A stretch of DNA of 10,704 nt from CAINVV01 sp037440345 (GCA_037440345.1 JBBIUJ010000135.1:1-10704), one strand, 5' to 3'. Shown: positions 1 through 7,320, numbered from the stretch's first letter. Program-made: numbers and translations. The notes: generated from the letters alone by a model not told the origin.

Positions 1-201
1 GTCCCAGCGCTAGAGACAACCAGGGGACTGAAATTCCAATCGGCAACATTGACTACCGAACTGCTTCGGCAAGCCGATTGTGTTGTCATTACGACCCAAC
101 ACACTGCTTTCGACATGGATTGGATCGTTCAAAATTCGCAGCTTATTGTAGATCTCCGCAATGCTGTCAAGGAGAGTTCAGCAAAGGTATATAAACTGTA
201 A
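1..201 (+). CDS. UDP-sugar 6-dehydrogenase, C-terminal fragment (WbpA-like)
   Basis: This open frame enters from the left edge and ends at TAA (199-201), leaving 66 C-terminal residues. Residues 26-42 read ADCVVITTQHTAFDMDW and are followed by LIVDLRNAV. That is the closing UDP-binding domain of the UDP-glucose/UDP-ManNAc/UDP-GlcNAc dehydrogenase family, in which an 'ADxVVxxTxHxxF' segment precedes a 'VxDxRN' strand. Family members oxidise C6 of a UDP-hexose to the uronic acid with two NAD+ in the cytoplasm. The next gene is a WbpD-type acetyltransferase, so UDP-GlcNAc 6-dehydrogenase (WbpA) is the likeliest identity. The catalytic Cys and the N-terminal Rossmann domain lie outside the window, so the substrate is inferred from context only. 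Confidence 0.85.
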   Translation, partial: VPALETTRGLKFQSATLTTELLRQADCVVITTQHTAFDMDWIVQNSQLIVDLRNAVKESSAKVYKL

Positions 202-254
202 TTGGAAGAGGACACTGTTCAAGATTATTTATCGATTTCAATTCATATCAAACC

Positions 255-827
255 ATGCCAAACTACTTCTCGCACGAAACCGCCATCATCGATCCCGGTT
301 GCTCCATCGGGGCCGGCACTAAAATTTGGCACTTTTCCCATATCATGTCAGGCGCTGTAATCGGTGAAAACTGCAACATTGGTCAAAACGTCGTTGTCTC
401 ACCGGGAGTGGTTTTGGGCAACAACGTGAAAGCGCAAAACAATGTCTCACTATACACGGGTGTCGTTTGCGAGGATGACGTCTTTCTTGGCCCTTCTTGT
501 GTCTTCACCAATGTGATCAATCCTCGCAGCCATGTCAACCGGAAGAATGAATACTCCAAAACTACCGTGAAATTAGGCGCATCCATTGGGGCTAATGCCA
601 CCATTGTCTGCGGCAACGACATTGGCGAATATGCATTTGTGGGCGCAGGTGCGGTTGTGACCAAACCTGTAGAGCCGTACGCCCTTGTGGTCGGCAATCC
701 TGCAATCCAGATTGGCTGGATCTCCGAATACGGTATCCGCCTCCATTTCGACGACACCGGCCATGCTGTTTGCGCCGAAAGCGGTGACAAGTACGAACTT
801 AAAAACGAAACTGTCAGAAAAATATGA
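255..827 (+). CDS. wbpD: UDP-2-acetamido-3-amino-2,3-dideoxy-glucuronate N-acetyltransferase (WbpD/WlbB-like)
   Basis: This is a 190-residue acetyltransferase of the left-handed beta-helix (hexapeptide repeat) class. Repeats of the I-G-x-x-x type run from about residue 10 to 150: CSIGAGTKIW, AVIGENCNIG, VVLGNNVKA, ASIGANATIV, NDIGEYAFVGAGAVV. The signature segment FTNVINPRSHVNRKNEY (residues 84-100) and the ending GNPAIQIGWISEYG match WbpD/WlbB as I remember it. Those enzymes transfer acetyl from acetyl-CoA to the 3-amino group of UDP-GlcNAc(3NH2)A, giving the precursor of di-N-acetylated diaminouronic acids. Asn86 in FTNV probably corresponds to the catalytic Asn of WlbB. The C-terminal tail (AVCAESGDKYELKNETVRKI) is also a family trait. 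The length is normal. The ATG start lies 53 bp after the dehydrogenase stop, with no clear Shine-Dalgarno sequence. The aminotransferase and oxidase partners are not in the window. Confidence 0.92.
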   Translation: MPNYFSHETAIIDPGCSIGAGTKIWHFSHIMSGAVIGENCNIGQNVVVSPGVVLGNNVKAQNNVSLYTGVVCEDDVFLGPSCVFTNVINPRSHVNRKNEYSKTTVKLGASIGANATIVCGNDIGEYAFVGAGAVVTKPVEPYALVVGNPAIQIGWISEYGIRLHFDDTGHAVCAESGDKYELKNETVRKI

Positions 828-880
828 ATTGATAAATTGCGGTCTTCTTGACGGTTAGGAATTGAATAACCGCAGCAATA

Positions 881-921
881 ATTGTGCCCTTTGTGCCTTC
901 CATTGTGACCTTCGTGTTTAA
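881..921 (+). repeat. GTG-rich short degenerate repeat
   Basis: Four spaced units of the form TTGTGCC, TTGTGCC, TTGTGAC and TCGTGTT begin at 882, 891, 903 and 912, and the array ends in a TTTAAA run. The layout resembles the 'TTTGTGCCTTCGTGGTTAAA'-type intergenic repeats I recall from Bacteroidota and other environmental genomes; that resemblance is from memory. It sits in the 107-bp gap before wzz. Because the unit contains in-frame GTG codons, it extends the wzz reading frame artificially to 884. Confidence 0.5.
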
Positions 922-934
922 ATTTTTTACCGCT

Positions 935-2050
935 ATGGGCTCAAAGGAAAATGCCAAGGAGCACCAGGTAATTACCAATAATTACATTTCATCCATGCCT
1001 AATCAATCTGTAAATCCTGCCGAAACCGAAGTTGATTTCGTTTATCTGGCTAAAACTATATGGAAAAGAAAGTTGTTGGTTGTCATCCTTACCGGAATTG
1101 CCGCCTTGGCAGGGATGACCTTATCCCTTCTGAGTCCCAACCAATACACTATCTCCACTACTTTCGTCCAGGAAATTACGGATACCAAAATAACCCTTAA
1201 TGAAGCCAAACTATCAGCAATTTCCGCTTTGGCAGCCATTGCCGGTGTGGATCTTAACAGCCTGACAAAGGCAAAGATGTCGCCCCTTTCCTATTCAAAC
1301 ATCTTTTCAAGTTTACCGTTCCGTCGGGAACTATTGAAGACAAAGATTACCCCCGGAAAAGCAGACTCAACCCTTACGCTTTACGATTACTTATCCCCAA
1401 AGGGGCATGGATATCCGCGGGCCAGTAGACAGAGTGTGAACTTACCGAAAGGCGACGCCAAAACCAAAGAGATTCAAACCGATGCCAATTCCCTTCCCCA
1501 AATGACCCGGGAAGAGATGGCTGTTAATAAAATGCTCGACAAGCGACTCTCCATCCAACTTATGGACGATGAGTTTATTACCATCCGTTGTACAATGCCG
1601 GATGCAACCGCTGCGGCGCAGGTTACACTCAACACCGAAAGGCTGATGCAGCATTATTTGACAGAAATTCAGACCGAAAAGGCCAGGGCTAATCTTAAAT
1701 TTATTCAGGAAAGATTTGACGAAGCAAAAATGAACTTCATGAAAGCCAGAGAAGAACTTGATGGCGCCACCATCAAAACAGATGCATCAAGGCTTTCAGC
1801 ATCATACAAGGTTGCGGAAAGTGTTTATTCTGATCTTTCCAGAAAACTGGAGCAGTCAAAAATTGTCTTACAAGAGCAGACACCTGTTTTCAAAATCATC
1901 AATCCTGTAACATTACCAACCGGCGTATCATCACCAGACTGGATAAAAATCACGTCTATCTTTTCATTTTTGGGGTTCGTCCTGGCCATGATCCTAATAC
2001 TTGGTAAAGGTTTCTTTGAGGAGACAAAAGAAAAGTGGAAGTCTAATTAA
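935..2050 (+). CDS. wzz: Wzz-type polysaccharide chain-length regulator
   Basis: This is a polysaccharide co-polymerase of the inner membrane that sets the modal length of chains made by Wzy. Starting at ATG 935 it has 371 residues. It consists of a cytoplasmic N-terminus of about 46 residues, TM1 at about 47-66 (LLVVILTGIAALAGMTLSLL), a periplasmic domain with the conserved SYSNIFSSLPFRRELL motif, a long helical stretch rich in Lys, Glu and Ala (from about the TEIQTEKARANLKF segment), the pre-membrane NPVTLPTGVSSP motif, and TM2 at about 339-356. This is the classic Wzz fold. There is no C-terminal tyrosine-kinase domain, so it is not a fused Wzc. The frame is open from GTG 884, but those codons come from the GTG-rich repeat, so I start at 935; ATG 995 is also possible. 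The flippase follows after 43 bp. Confidence 0.85.
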   Translation: MGSKENAKEHQVITNNYISSMPNQSVNPAETEVDFVYLAKTIWKRKLLVVILTGIAALAGMTLSLLSPNQYTISTTFVQEITDTKITLNEAKLSAISALAAIAGVDLNSLTKAKMSPLSYSNIFSSLPFRRELLKTKITPGKADSTLTLYDYLSPKGHGYPRASRQSVNLPKGDAKTKEIQTDANSLPQMTREEMAVNKMLDKRLSIQLMDDEFITIRCTMPDATAAAQVTLNTERLMQHYLTEIQTEKARANLKFIQERFDEAKMNFMKAREELDGATIKTDASRLSASYKVAESVYSDLSRKLEQSKIVLQEQTPVFKIINPVTLPTGVSSPDWIKITSIFSFLGFVLAMILILGKGFFEETKEKWKSN

Positions 2051-2093
2051 ACATGTGGCTATTGGCCAATTTCCCTGGGACTTAATATAATTG

Positions 2094-3350
2094 ATGGCTA
2101 TGGATTCGGTACTGAAAAAGAATTTCTCCTATTTGTTCGCGCTTCAGGCCGTCAATTATTTGGTGCCGTTGGCATTATTACCTTATTTGACCAGGGTCCT
2201 GGGAACAGAAAATTTTGGCAAAATCGCTTTTGCCCAAGCCTTTGTGACCTACTTTATCCTCCTGACAGACTTTGGCTTCAATATTACTGCCACTCAGGAG
2301 GTTGTCAGGGTAAAGAAGGATAAGCAGGAGTTGAGCAAAGTATTCTGGTCAACCACATTTTCCAAACTTTTACTTGCTGGCCTCAGTCTGGTTCCGTTTC
2401 TCATCCTGCTACTCGCTGTAATCAGGTTAAGGGAATTGGCCCCTCTGCTCTTGCTGGCATTTACAGGGGTCTTCTCTACCATTCTGTTCCCGGTCTGGTT
2501 CTTTCAAGGAACAGAGAAAATGGCATATATTACCTGGTTTAATGCGGTACCCCGAATTCTCATTTTGGTGACAACTTTTTTACTGGTAAAAGAGAAAACT
2601 GATTTCCAACTTGCCCTGCTAATCCAGGTTACTGCCACCCTGATAGCTGCAATCTCCTGTTCGGCCTTCATATACAAAAAAAGGCTGGTTTCATTTTACA
2701 TGCCGAAAATAACCGACATTCAACATACGATCAAAGAGGGGCGCGAAATTTTCGCCTCGGCGGTTGCCACAAATTTATATACTACTACCAATACCGTAGT
2801 GCTTGGTCTTTTCTCCACCAATGCGGCTGTTGGGATATTCGCCGCTTCCGAGAAAATTATCCGGTCGATTATCCCGCTCTTTGCCTCTGTTTCACAGGTT
2901 ACTTTCCCCAGGATCAACAGCTATTACCAATACTCTAAAGAAGATGCGCTTCATTTTGGCAGAAAAGTGATGCGCTATTCCTTTTTCGCTACCCTGCTGA
3001 TTGGCCTGACATTACTTATTCTTGCCCCACAATTGGTTGCCTTGTTGTTTGGATTGCCTCAATACCAGGCGACCATTACTGTCCTTCGCATAAGTAGTTT
3101 TGTTCCCCTCTTTGCGGTCTGCAACGGAATACTGGTTATCAACCTGATGGTCACCTTTGGATTGAAAAAACAGATTCTTTGGATTATTGGTGCAGGCGGA
3201 TTGTTCAGCCTGGCGTTTGTGTTTCCCGCGGCCATCTTCTTCCAAATCAATGGGATTGCCTTTTTAGCGCTTGCAACCGAAATTGTTATTACGGGATTGC
3301 TGCTACTGACTTTTCGCCGCCACAAAATTGAGCTTAAACTTTGGAAATAG
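2094..3350 (+). CDS. wzx: Oligosaccharide flippase (Wzx, MOP superfamily)
   Basis: This is a multi-pass inner-membrane protein of about 418 residues with some 12-14 hydrophobic segments, the normal size for the family. The N-terminus (KKNFSYLFALQAVNYLVPL, then LLPYLTRVLG and ENFGKIAFAQAF) is the diagnostic opening of the RfbX/Wzx polysaccharide transporters. Positive charges cluster in cytoplasmic loops such as RVKKDKQELSK, IYKKR and FRRHKIELKLWK. It would flip undecaprenyl-diphosphate-linked repeat units from the cytoplasmic to the periplasmic leaflet for the Wzy protein encoded downstream. The frame is open from TTG 2091. ATG 2094 and ATG 2100 are both plausible starts and no Shine-Dalgarno sequence decides between them. 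The next gene begins 5 bp after the stop, so the two are probably co-transcribed. Confidence 0.93.
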   Translation: MAMDSVLKKNFSYLFALQAVNYLVPLALLPYLTRVLGTENFGKIAFAQAFVTYFILLTDFGFNITATQEVVRVKKDKQELSKVFWSTTFSKLLLAGLSLVPFLILLLAVIRLRELAPLLLLAFTGVFSTILFPVWFFQGTEKMAYITWFNAVPRILILVTTFLLVKEKTDFQLALLIQVTATLIAAISCSAFIYKKRLVSFYMPKITDIQHTIKEGREIFASAVATNLYTTTNTVVLGLFSTNAAVGIFAASEKIIRSIIPLFASVSQVTFPRINSYYQYSKEDALHFGRKVMRYSFFATLLIGLTLLILAPQLVALLFGLPQYQATITVLRISSFVPLFAVCNGILVINLMVTFGLKKQILWIIGAGGLFSLAFVFPAAIFFQINGIAFLALATEIVITGLLLLTFRRHKIELKLWK

Positions 3351-3354
3351 TTAG

Positions 3355-4251
3355 ATGAAGAAAATGCTATTAAGAAATAAATTTCTGGTGAGATGTATCA
3401 AACTAAAGAACATTTATTATTGGAAATTTATCATGCAATTCTGGAATTTTAAACCAGAGAATACTGGTGTGGAAAGAACCAATTTCAGATTTTCCATTGG
3501 CATCGTAACGTATGTTGATAGGTATAATAATTTTTTCAAACCACTAATAACGAATTTAATTACCATCTTCCCGGATACTGAATTTGTAATATCAGTAAAT
3601 GGATACTATGACAAAACAGTGCAAGAAAAGTATCTGGATGAGATTAAACTATTCTTAAGCGGGTTTAAAAATGTGAAGATCATAGATTTTATTGAACCTC
3701 AGAGCTTAAGTAAATTATGGAACCTATTGATCCTAAATGCAAGCAGTGATAAGATTCTCATATTGAACGATGACTTAAAGATATCAACCCTGTTCAGAAA
3801 AAATTTAAACCGTTCAGGAATTCTGGATGAAGAAATTGCGTTAATCAACAGAAGTTGGAGCCACTTCCTTATATCAAAAAAAATTGTTGGCAATTTGGGA
3901 TGGTTCGATCAACGATTCCCAGGTGTTGGAAACGAGGATGAAGACTATGAATGCCGGTTGGTACACAACAACACAATCATTAAGACCTTTAAAATTAAAG
4001 GTTTAAACAATGTGGTATTTCAAACTTCAAATTTTTCATACGGAAAGGATATTGACACAATCCATACAAAATACGTGAGGCGGAACAAGGACTTCTTTGA
4101 TAGTAAATGGGAGCTTTCGGAAATGGGATCATCATCCTCCAAATATGTAAAAATCGTTGACTGTTATGCCAAGTTAAGAAAAGGAATGGAAACCCCTGAA
4201 TTCTACGATTTGGATTTATTGAAACATTCGAATAGTAACATCATTAAATAA
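3355..4251 (+). CDS. GT-A (GT2-like) glycosyltransferase, AT-rich and divergent
   Basis: This 298-residue protein is probably a cytoplasmic glycosyltransferase that adds one sugar to the lipid-linked repeat unit. After a basic 40-residue lead it has FSIGIVTYVDRYNNFFKPL (residues 46-64), the first strand and helix of a GT-A fold. LILNDD at residues 135-140 is the likely metal-binding DxD equivalent. GWFDQRFPGVGNEDEDYECR (182-201) matches the acceptor-side 'GxFDxxFxxxxxEDxDxxxR' block of GT2 enzymes. The donor and acceptor cannot be read from the sequence. The first half is strikingly AT-rich: positions 3481-3540 are about 27% GC, against about 45% at 2221-2280 in wzx. This suggests acquisition of a serotype-specific gene. 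The start could also be at ATG 3364 or ATG 3433. The stop TAA 4249-4251 abuts the next gene. Confidence 0.8.
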   Translation: MKKMLLRNKFLVRCIKLKNIYYWKFIMQFWNFKPENTGVERTNFRFSIGIVTYVDRYNNFFKPLITNLITIFPDTEFVISVNGYYDKTVQEKYLDEIKLFLSGFKNVKIIDFIEPQSLSKLWNLLILNASSDKILILNDDLKISTLFRKNLNRSGILDEEIALINRSWSHFLISKKIVGNLGWFDQRFPGVGNEDEDYECRLVHNNTIIKTFKIKGLNNVVFQTSNFSYGKDIDTIHTKYVRRNKDFFDSKWELSEMGSSSSKYVKIVDCYAKLRKGMETPEFYDLDLLKHSNSNIIK

Positions 4252-4252
4252 T

Positions 4253-5251
4253 ATTATCATCAACAAAATTTTAGTTACCGGCGCAGCCGGTTTTATAGGA
4301 TCACACGTTGTGGATGAATTAATTTCCATGGGCTACAACGTTATAGCATTGGACAACCTAAGTGGTGGTTTTGTCGAAAATGTAAATGCAAAAGCTGAAT
4401 TTGTCAAAGGAAGCTTCCTGGATTTGGCTTTAGTCGATAAGATTTTTACAAACAACAACATCACGCATGTCTATCATTTGGGAGCTTACGCTGCAGAAGG
4501 TTTAAGTCACTTTATTCGCAATTTCAATTACAACAACAATTTGATTGGGAGCATTAATTTAATCAACGCGGCGATAAATTTCAAAGTGAAATGCTTCGTA
4601 TTCACATCGTCGATTGCAGTCTATGGCAAGAATCAGCTGCCATATTCTGAAGCGACAACACCAAATCCGGAAGACCCTTATGGTATAGCCAAATATGCCG
4701 TTGAACTGGACTTGAAAAATGCGCATGAGATGTTTGGTCTAAATTATGTCATATTTCGTCCACACAATGTTTACGGAGAGAGGCAAAACATAGGGGATAG
4801 ATATAGAAATGTAATAGGAATATTCATGAACTCCATTCTAAAACAATACGAGTTGCCTATTTTTGGAGATGGGAATCAAACCAGGGCCTTTAGCTATATT
4901 TCTGATGTATCTGTACCCATTGCCCATTCTGGATTTATGAAAGAAGCATACAACAATGTTTTCAATATAGGGGCTGATAAACCATATTCCATCAACGAAC
5001 TTGTATCTGTCATAGCACATGCTTTTGAGACTTCCCCCAAAACCAAAAATCTGACAGCAAGAAATGAAGTAGTCCACGCCTATTCTACACACGATAAAGC
5101 GCTGCAAGTCTTTGGTAAATTCATACAAAATGTGGATCTAAAAACCGGAATTGGCAGAATGGCCGACTGGGTCAGGAAAGAAGGGGCCAAAAGCACGCCC
5201 CGATTTGAGAATATTGAAATTTTGGAGAATCTTCCTGATGCATGGAGGTGA
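4253..5251 (+). CDS. NAD-dependent nucleotide-sugar epimerase/dehydratase (extended SDR), non-canonical start
   Basis: This is an extended short-chain dehydrogenase/reductase of the GalE/RmlB type. The first recognisable residues, INKILVTGAAGFIGSHV (from 4259), carry the NAD-binding GxxGxxG motif. HLGAYA, TSSIAVYG and the catalytic pair YGIAK (Tyr141 and Lys145 when counting from 4259) follow, then RPHNVYGERQ and a substrate domain with FGDGNQTRAFSYISDV. The best guess is a UDP-hexose 4-epimerase or relative; the substrate is unknown. No ATG, GTG or TTG exists in frame between the upstream stop TGA at 4220 and GTG 4310, yet GTG 4310 falls after the glycine motif and would destroy the cofactor site. 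Initiation is therefore probably at ATT 4253 or ATC 4256/4259, just after the preceding gene's stop, or the start was altered. About 330 residues is the usual length. Confidence 0.85.
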   Translation: MIINKILVTGAAGFIGSHVVDELISMGYNVIALDNLSGGFVENVNAKAEFVKGSFLDLALVDKIFTNNNITHVYHLGAYAAEGLSHFIRNFNYNNNLIGSINLINAAINFKVKCFVFTSSIAVYGKNQLPYSEATTPNPEDPYGIAKYAVELDLKNAHEMFGLNYVIFRPHNVYGERQNIGDRYRNVIGIFMNSILKQYELPIFGDGNQTRAFSYISDVSVPIAHSGFMKEAYNNVFNIGADKPYSINELVSVIAHAFETSPKTKNLTARNEVVHAYSTHDKALQVFGKFIQNVDLKTGIGRMADWVRKEGAKSTPRFENIEILENLPDAWR

Positions 5252-5291
5252 TTATACGACTTTGCATTTTCAATTGACAATTATCTGACAC

Positions 5292-6020
5292 ATGGATTTA
5301 CCTGTTATTTCGATCATCACAGTCGTTTACAATGCCGCGAAAACGATTGAGCAAACGATGCTCAGCGTTCTGAACCAGGGCTATCCGAACAAAGAATACA
5401 TAGTCATTGATGGAGGGAGTACTGACGGAAGCGTGGATATTATTCGAAAATACGTGTCGCAGTTAGCGTATTGGGTAAGTGAAGCTGACAAAGGAATTTA
5501 TGATGCTATGAACAAGGGGATTGCTCATGCCAAAGGGGATTTGATCGGGATACTAAACGCTGACGATTGGTACGAACCCGATATCCTCCCGGAAGTTGCC
5601 AAACGCTATCTCGAAACCGGGAAAAATCAGGTGATCCATGGTATGATGAGAAATTTTCAGAATGGAAGTTTTTACAATATCACGGGAAATTCAATCCTAA
5701 GGCTCCGTTACGATATGATACAGCACCCTACCTGTTTTGTTCCAAAAAAGATCTATGAAAACGTTGGTATGTTCAATATAAATTACAAATGCTCTGGTGA
5801 TTATGACCTGGTAATGAGATGTGTAAGAAGTGGAGTTTCATTTAGTTTTATGGAAAAGATAATGGTCAACTTTCGGCTGGATGGGATCTCTTCCAAGCCG
5901 CATGCAGATCTGGAAATGTGGAAAGTCCGCATGAATTACGGTTTAATTTCCAGGTCAGAAGGGTGGATTCGACTTTGTCTGGTACATATCAAGATTTTTT
6001 TGAGAAAATTTCTAAAATGA
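5292..6020 (+). CDS. Family 2 glycosyltransferase (WcaE/WcaA-like)
   Basis: This is a 242-residue GT-A glycosyltransferase with no membrane anchor, expected on the cytoplasmic face where it extends the repeat unit. The classic GT2 order is visible: ISIITVVYNAAKTIEQTMLS (residues 6-25), the nucleotide-binding IDGGSTDGS (39-47), SEADKGIYDAMNKG (63-76), the DxD-type ILNADDWYEPD (87-97), QHPTCF (144-149) and SGDYDLVMR (168-176). The ADKGIYDAMNKG block is characteristic of the subgroup that includes colanic-acid WcaE-type enzymes. The sugar transferred is not predictable. ATG 5292 precedes MDLPVISIIT directly, a typical start with no long leader. The last four bases overlap the start of the next gene as ATGA, implying translational coupling with the Wzy-like polymerase. 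Confidence 0.92.
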   Translation: MDLPVISIITVVYNAAKTIEQTMLSVLNQGYPNKEYIVIDGGSTDGSVDIIRKYVSQLAYWVSEADKGIYDAMNKGIAHAKGDLIGILNADDWYEPDILPEVAKRYLETGKNQVIHGMMRNFQNGSFYNITGNSILRLRYDMIQHPTCFVPKKIYENVGMFNINYKCSGDYDLVMRCVRSGVSFSFMEKIMVNFRLDGISSKPHADLEMWKVRMNYGLISRSEGWIRLCLVHIKIFLRKFLK

Positions 6021-7132
6021 TTCGCAGCCGCCATCTAGGTTTCCTGTTGCTCGTCATCATGTTGGTGATCTTCTTTGTGATCCCCGGATATGAAGGGGTG
6101 CAAAAACCTTTCCGGATAGCGCTGTGTCTCTCCTTTCCGGTCATATACTTCTCTTTGCTGATAAAAAAAGAGATTAGCTACAATACATTGTTCCCAATTG
6201 CCGGAGCAACTTTGCTATTGTCCATGATGGCGTTCCGCGGAACACTTCAGAGCTCTTTCATCAATGCCTGGCTTTGTCTGTTTGGGTTGCTTTGCATGGA
6301 TCACCTCTATTTCGAACTGACAAAAGAACGAAAAGAGAATCTGCGTTACATCTATTTGATCGCTGTAGTTTCTATCCTGCTGCAGTTTTTGATCTTTACC
6401 AATCAGGATGGCAGGCCAAAGCTTGCTTATGAACACAACCTCTCCGGAGCCTACCTTTTTCTTCTTTTCATAGCTGCCGATATCCTCGGCAGCAAATACG
6501 GGAAGCTCCTGGTGATCGCTTTGTCCCTCTTCTTGCTTAGCCGTTTGCTGATATTCAGCATTGTCATCTATTACATTGTCAAATATGGAAAGAAATATTT
6601 TCCCATAATAATCAGCAAGCTAAACGCGGTCTGGATGACCTTGGCTTGTTTCGCTTTTGTCTCGCTCTTTTCAATCTGGTATTCCCACAACAGACAACCC
6701 ACCATCACTTACGAAACGGGAGTTCACCGGATTGTACATCTGAATGATGGTTCCAACGAACTGCGTTTTAAAGCCAATGCATTGGTGTTAAGTACCATTT
6801 TTACGATGCCCCTGGAACCGCTGATACTTCTCGGTTACGGTCCTATTCAGAATTTTCAGCTTGCCAAAAAATCTCCGATCATGCCCCACAACGAATTGTT
6901 TTATTCGATCGTTGAATTTGGATTGTTGGCGGTTATCTTCTTTTCACTGTTTGCCCTTTCTGCGTTCAACAAGCTGGTCTCCTATTCAAACCTCGAATAT
7001 TTCATCCCTCTCCTTTTTTACACCTCAATCCTGTGGGTAAGGTACCTGCTGGTCCCCAGTCTGGAGATGTTGTTCATTCTCTTTTTGTTAAATATTGCCA
7101 GCAAGGAATATAAGCTATTGAAAGTCATCTGA
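6017..7132 (+). CDS. wzy: Wzy-like O-antigen/polysaccharide polymerase
   Basis: This is an integral membrane protein of about 371 residues with roughly 10 hydrophobic segments. It probably polymerises flipped repeat units in the periplasm. From ATG 6017 the protein starts MIRSRHLGFLLLVIMLVIFF. The frame is open from 5918, but that would overlap the glycosyltransferase by about 100 bp in another frame, whereas 6017 gives a tidy ATGA overlap. Features shared with the Wzy_C/O-antigen ligase superfamily are YEHNLSGAYLF, a LLSRLLIF segment (SR at about 175-176), LLGYGPIQNF, and PHNELFYSIVEFGLL (about 289-303) in the last third. Wzy sequences are poorly conserved, so the call rests on topology, the PHNE...E.G motif and context beside wzz and wzx. 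A roughly 274-bp repeat-bearing gap follows and probably ends this transcription unit. Confidence 0.8.
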   Translation: MIRSRHLGFLLLVIMLVIFFVIPGYEGVQKPFRIALCLSFPVIYFSLLIKKEISYNTLFPIAGATLLLSMMAFRGTLQSSFINAWLCLFGLLCMDHLYFELTKERKENLRYIYLIAVVSILLQFLIFTNQDGRPKLAYEHNLSGAYLFLLFIAADILGSKYGKLLVIALSLFLLSRLLIFSIVIYYIVKYGKKYFPIIISKLNAVWMTLACFAFVSLFSIWYSHNRQPTITYETGVHRIVHLNDGSNELRFKANALVLSTIFTMPLEPLILLGYGPIQNFQLAKKSPIMPHNELFYSIVEFGLLAVIFFSLFALSAFNKLVSYSNLEYFIPLLFYTSILWVRYLLVPSLEMLFILFLLNIASKEYKLLKVI

Positions 7133-7178
7133 CCTAAAGAAAGTGTGCTTCCCATGAGAAGAAATTCTACACTGGGAT

Positions 7179-7210
7179 CCACAGAGGAATCCCATAGTTA
7201 CACAGAGAAT
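7179..7210 (-). repeat. CTCTGTGTAACT repeat, inverted copy
   Basis: Read on the minus strand this holds CTCTGTGTAACT (7207-7196) and, after a 9-base insertion, CTCTGTGG (7186-7179). The 12-mer is the exact reverse complement of 7296-7307, so it forms one arm of an inverted pair spaced by about 88 bp. It lies in the gap between wzy and the GT4 gene. Confidence 0.65.
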
Positions 7211-7273
7211 TCAAATTGTGTTCCTGCACTTCAGGGGAGCCATGCAGAACTAAAAGTAAATTTTCTGGAAATA

Positions 7274-7293
7274 AAAAATCGCTTGCGATTTTT
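7274..7293. terminator. Possible bidirectional hairpin terminator
   Basis: AAAAATCGC (7274-7282) and GCGATTTTT (7285-7293) are perfect reverse complements around a 2-base centre; in RNA this is an 8-bp or shorter stem with a small loop. A-tracts on one side and T-tracts on the other give the look of a rho-independent terminator on either strand. Only three G:C pairs are present, so it is weak. It lies 142 bp after the wzy stop, between the two repeat arms. Confidence 0.4.
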
Positions 7294-7294
7294 A

Positions 7295-7320
7295 CCTCTG
7301 TGTAACTCTGTGGTTTCTCT
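7295..7320 (+). repeat. CTCTGTGTAACTCTGTGG repeat, direct copy
   Basis: CTCTGTGTAACTCTGTGG (7296-7313) followed by TTTCTCT contains two tandem CTCTGTG units. The first 12 bases pair exactly with 7196-7207 in inverted orientation. An 11-base match, CCTCTGTGTAA, recurs at 7384-7394 directly ahead of the GT4 start. Confidence 0.65.

Noticed and set aside
838..874. TGCGGT (838-843) and ACCGCA (869-874), also CGGTTA/TAACCG (852-857, 867-872), as a terminator after wbpD
   Set aside because: The stems are only 6 bp, mutually exclusive, and not followed by a T-run, so this may be chance.
884..934. GTG 884 as the true wzz start
   Set aside because: The added 17 residues are encoded by a GTG-rich intergenic repeat and would place an unexpected hydrophobic stretch ahead of the normal cytoplasmic N-terminus.
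5918..6016. Longer N-terminus for the Wzy-like protein
   Set aside because: It would overlap the GT2 gene by about 100 bp in another frame, and its polar residues do not fit. ATG 6017 gives an ATGA overlap and starts directly at the first membrane helix.
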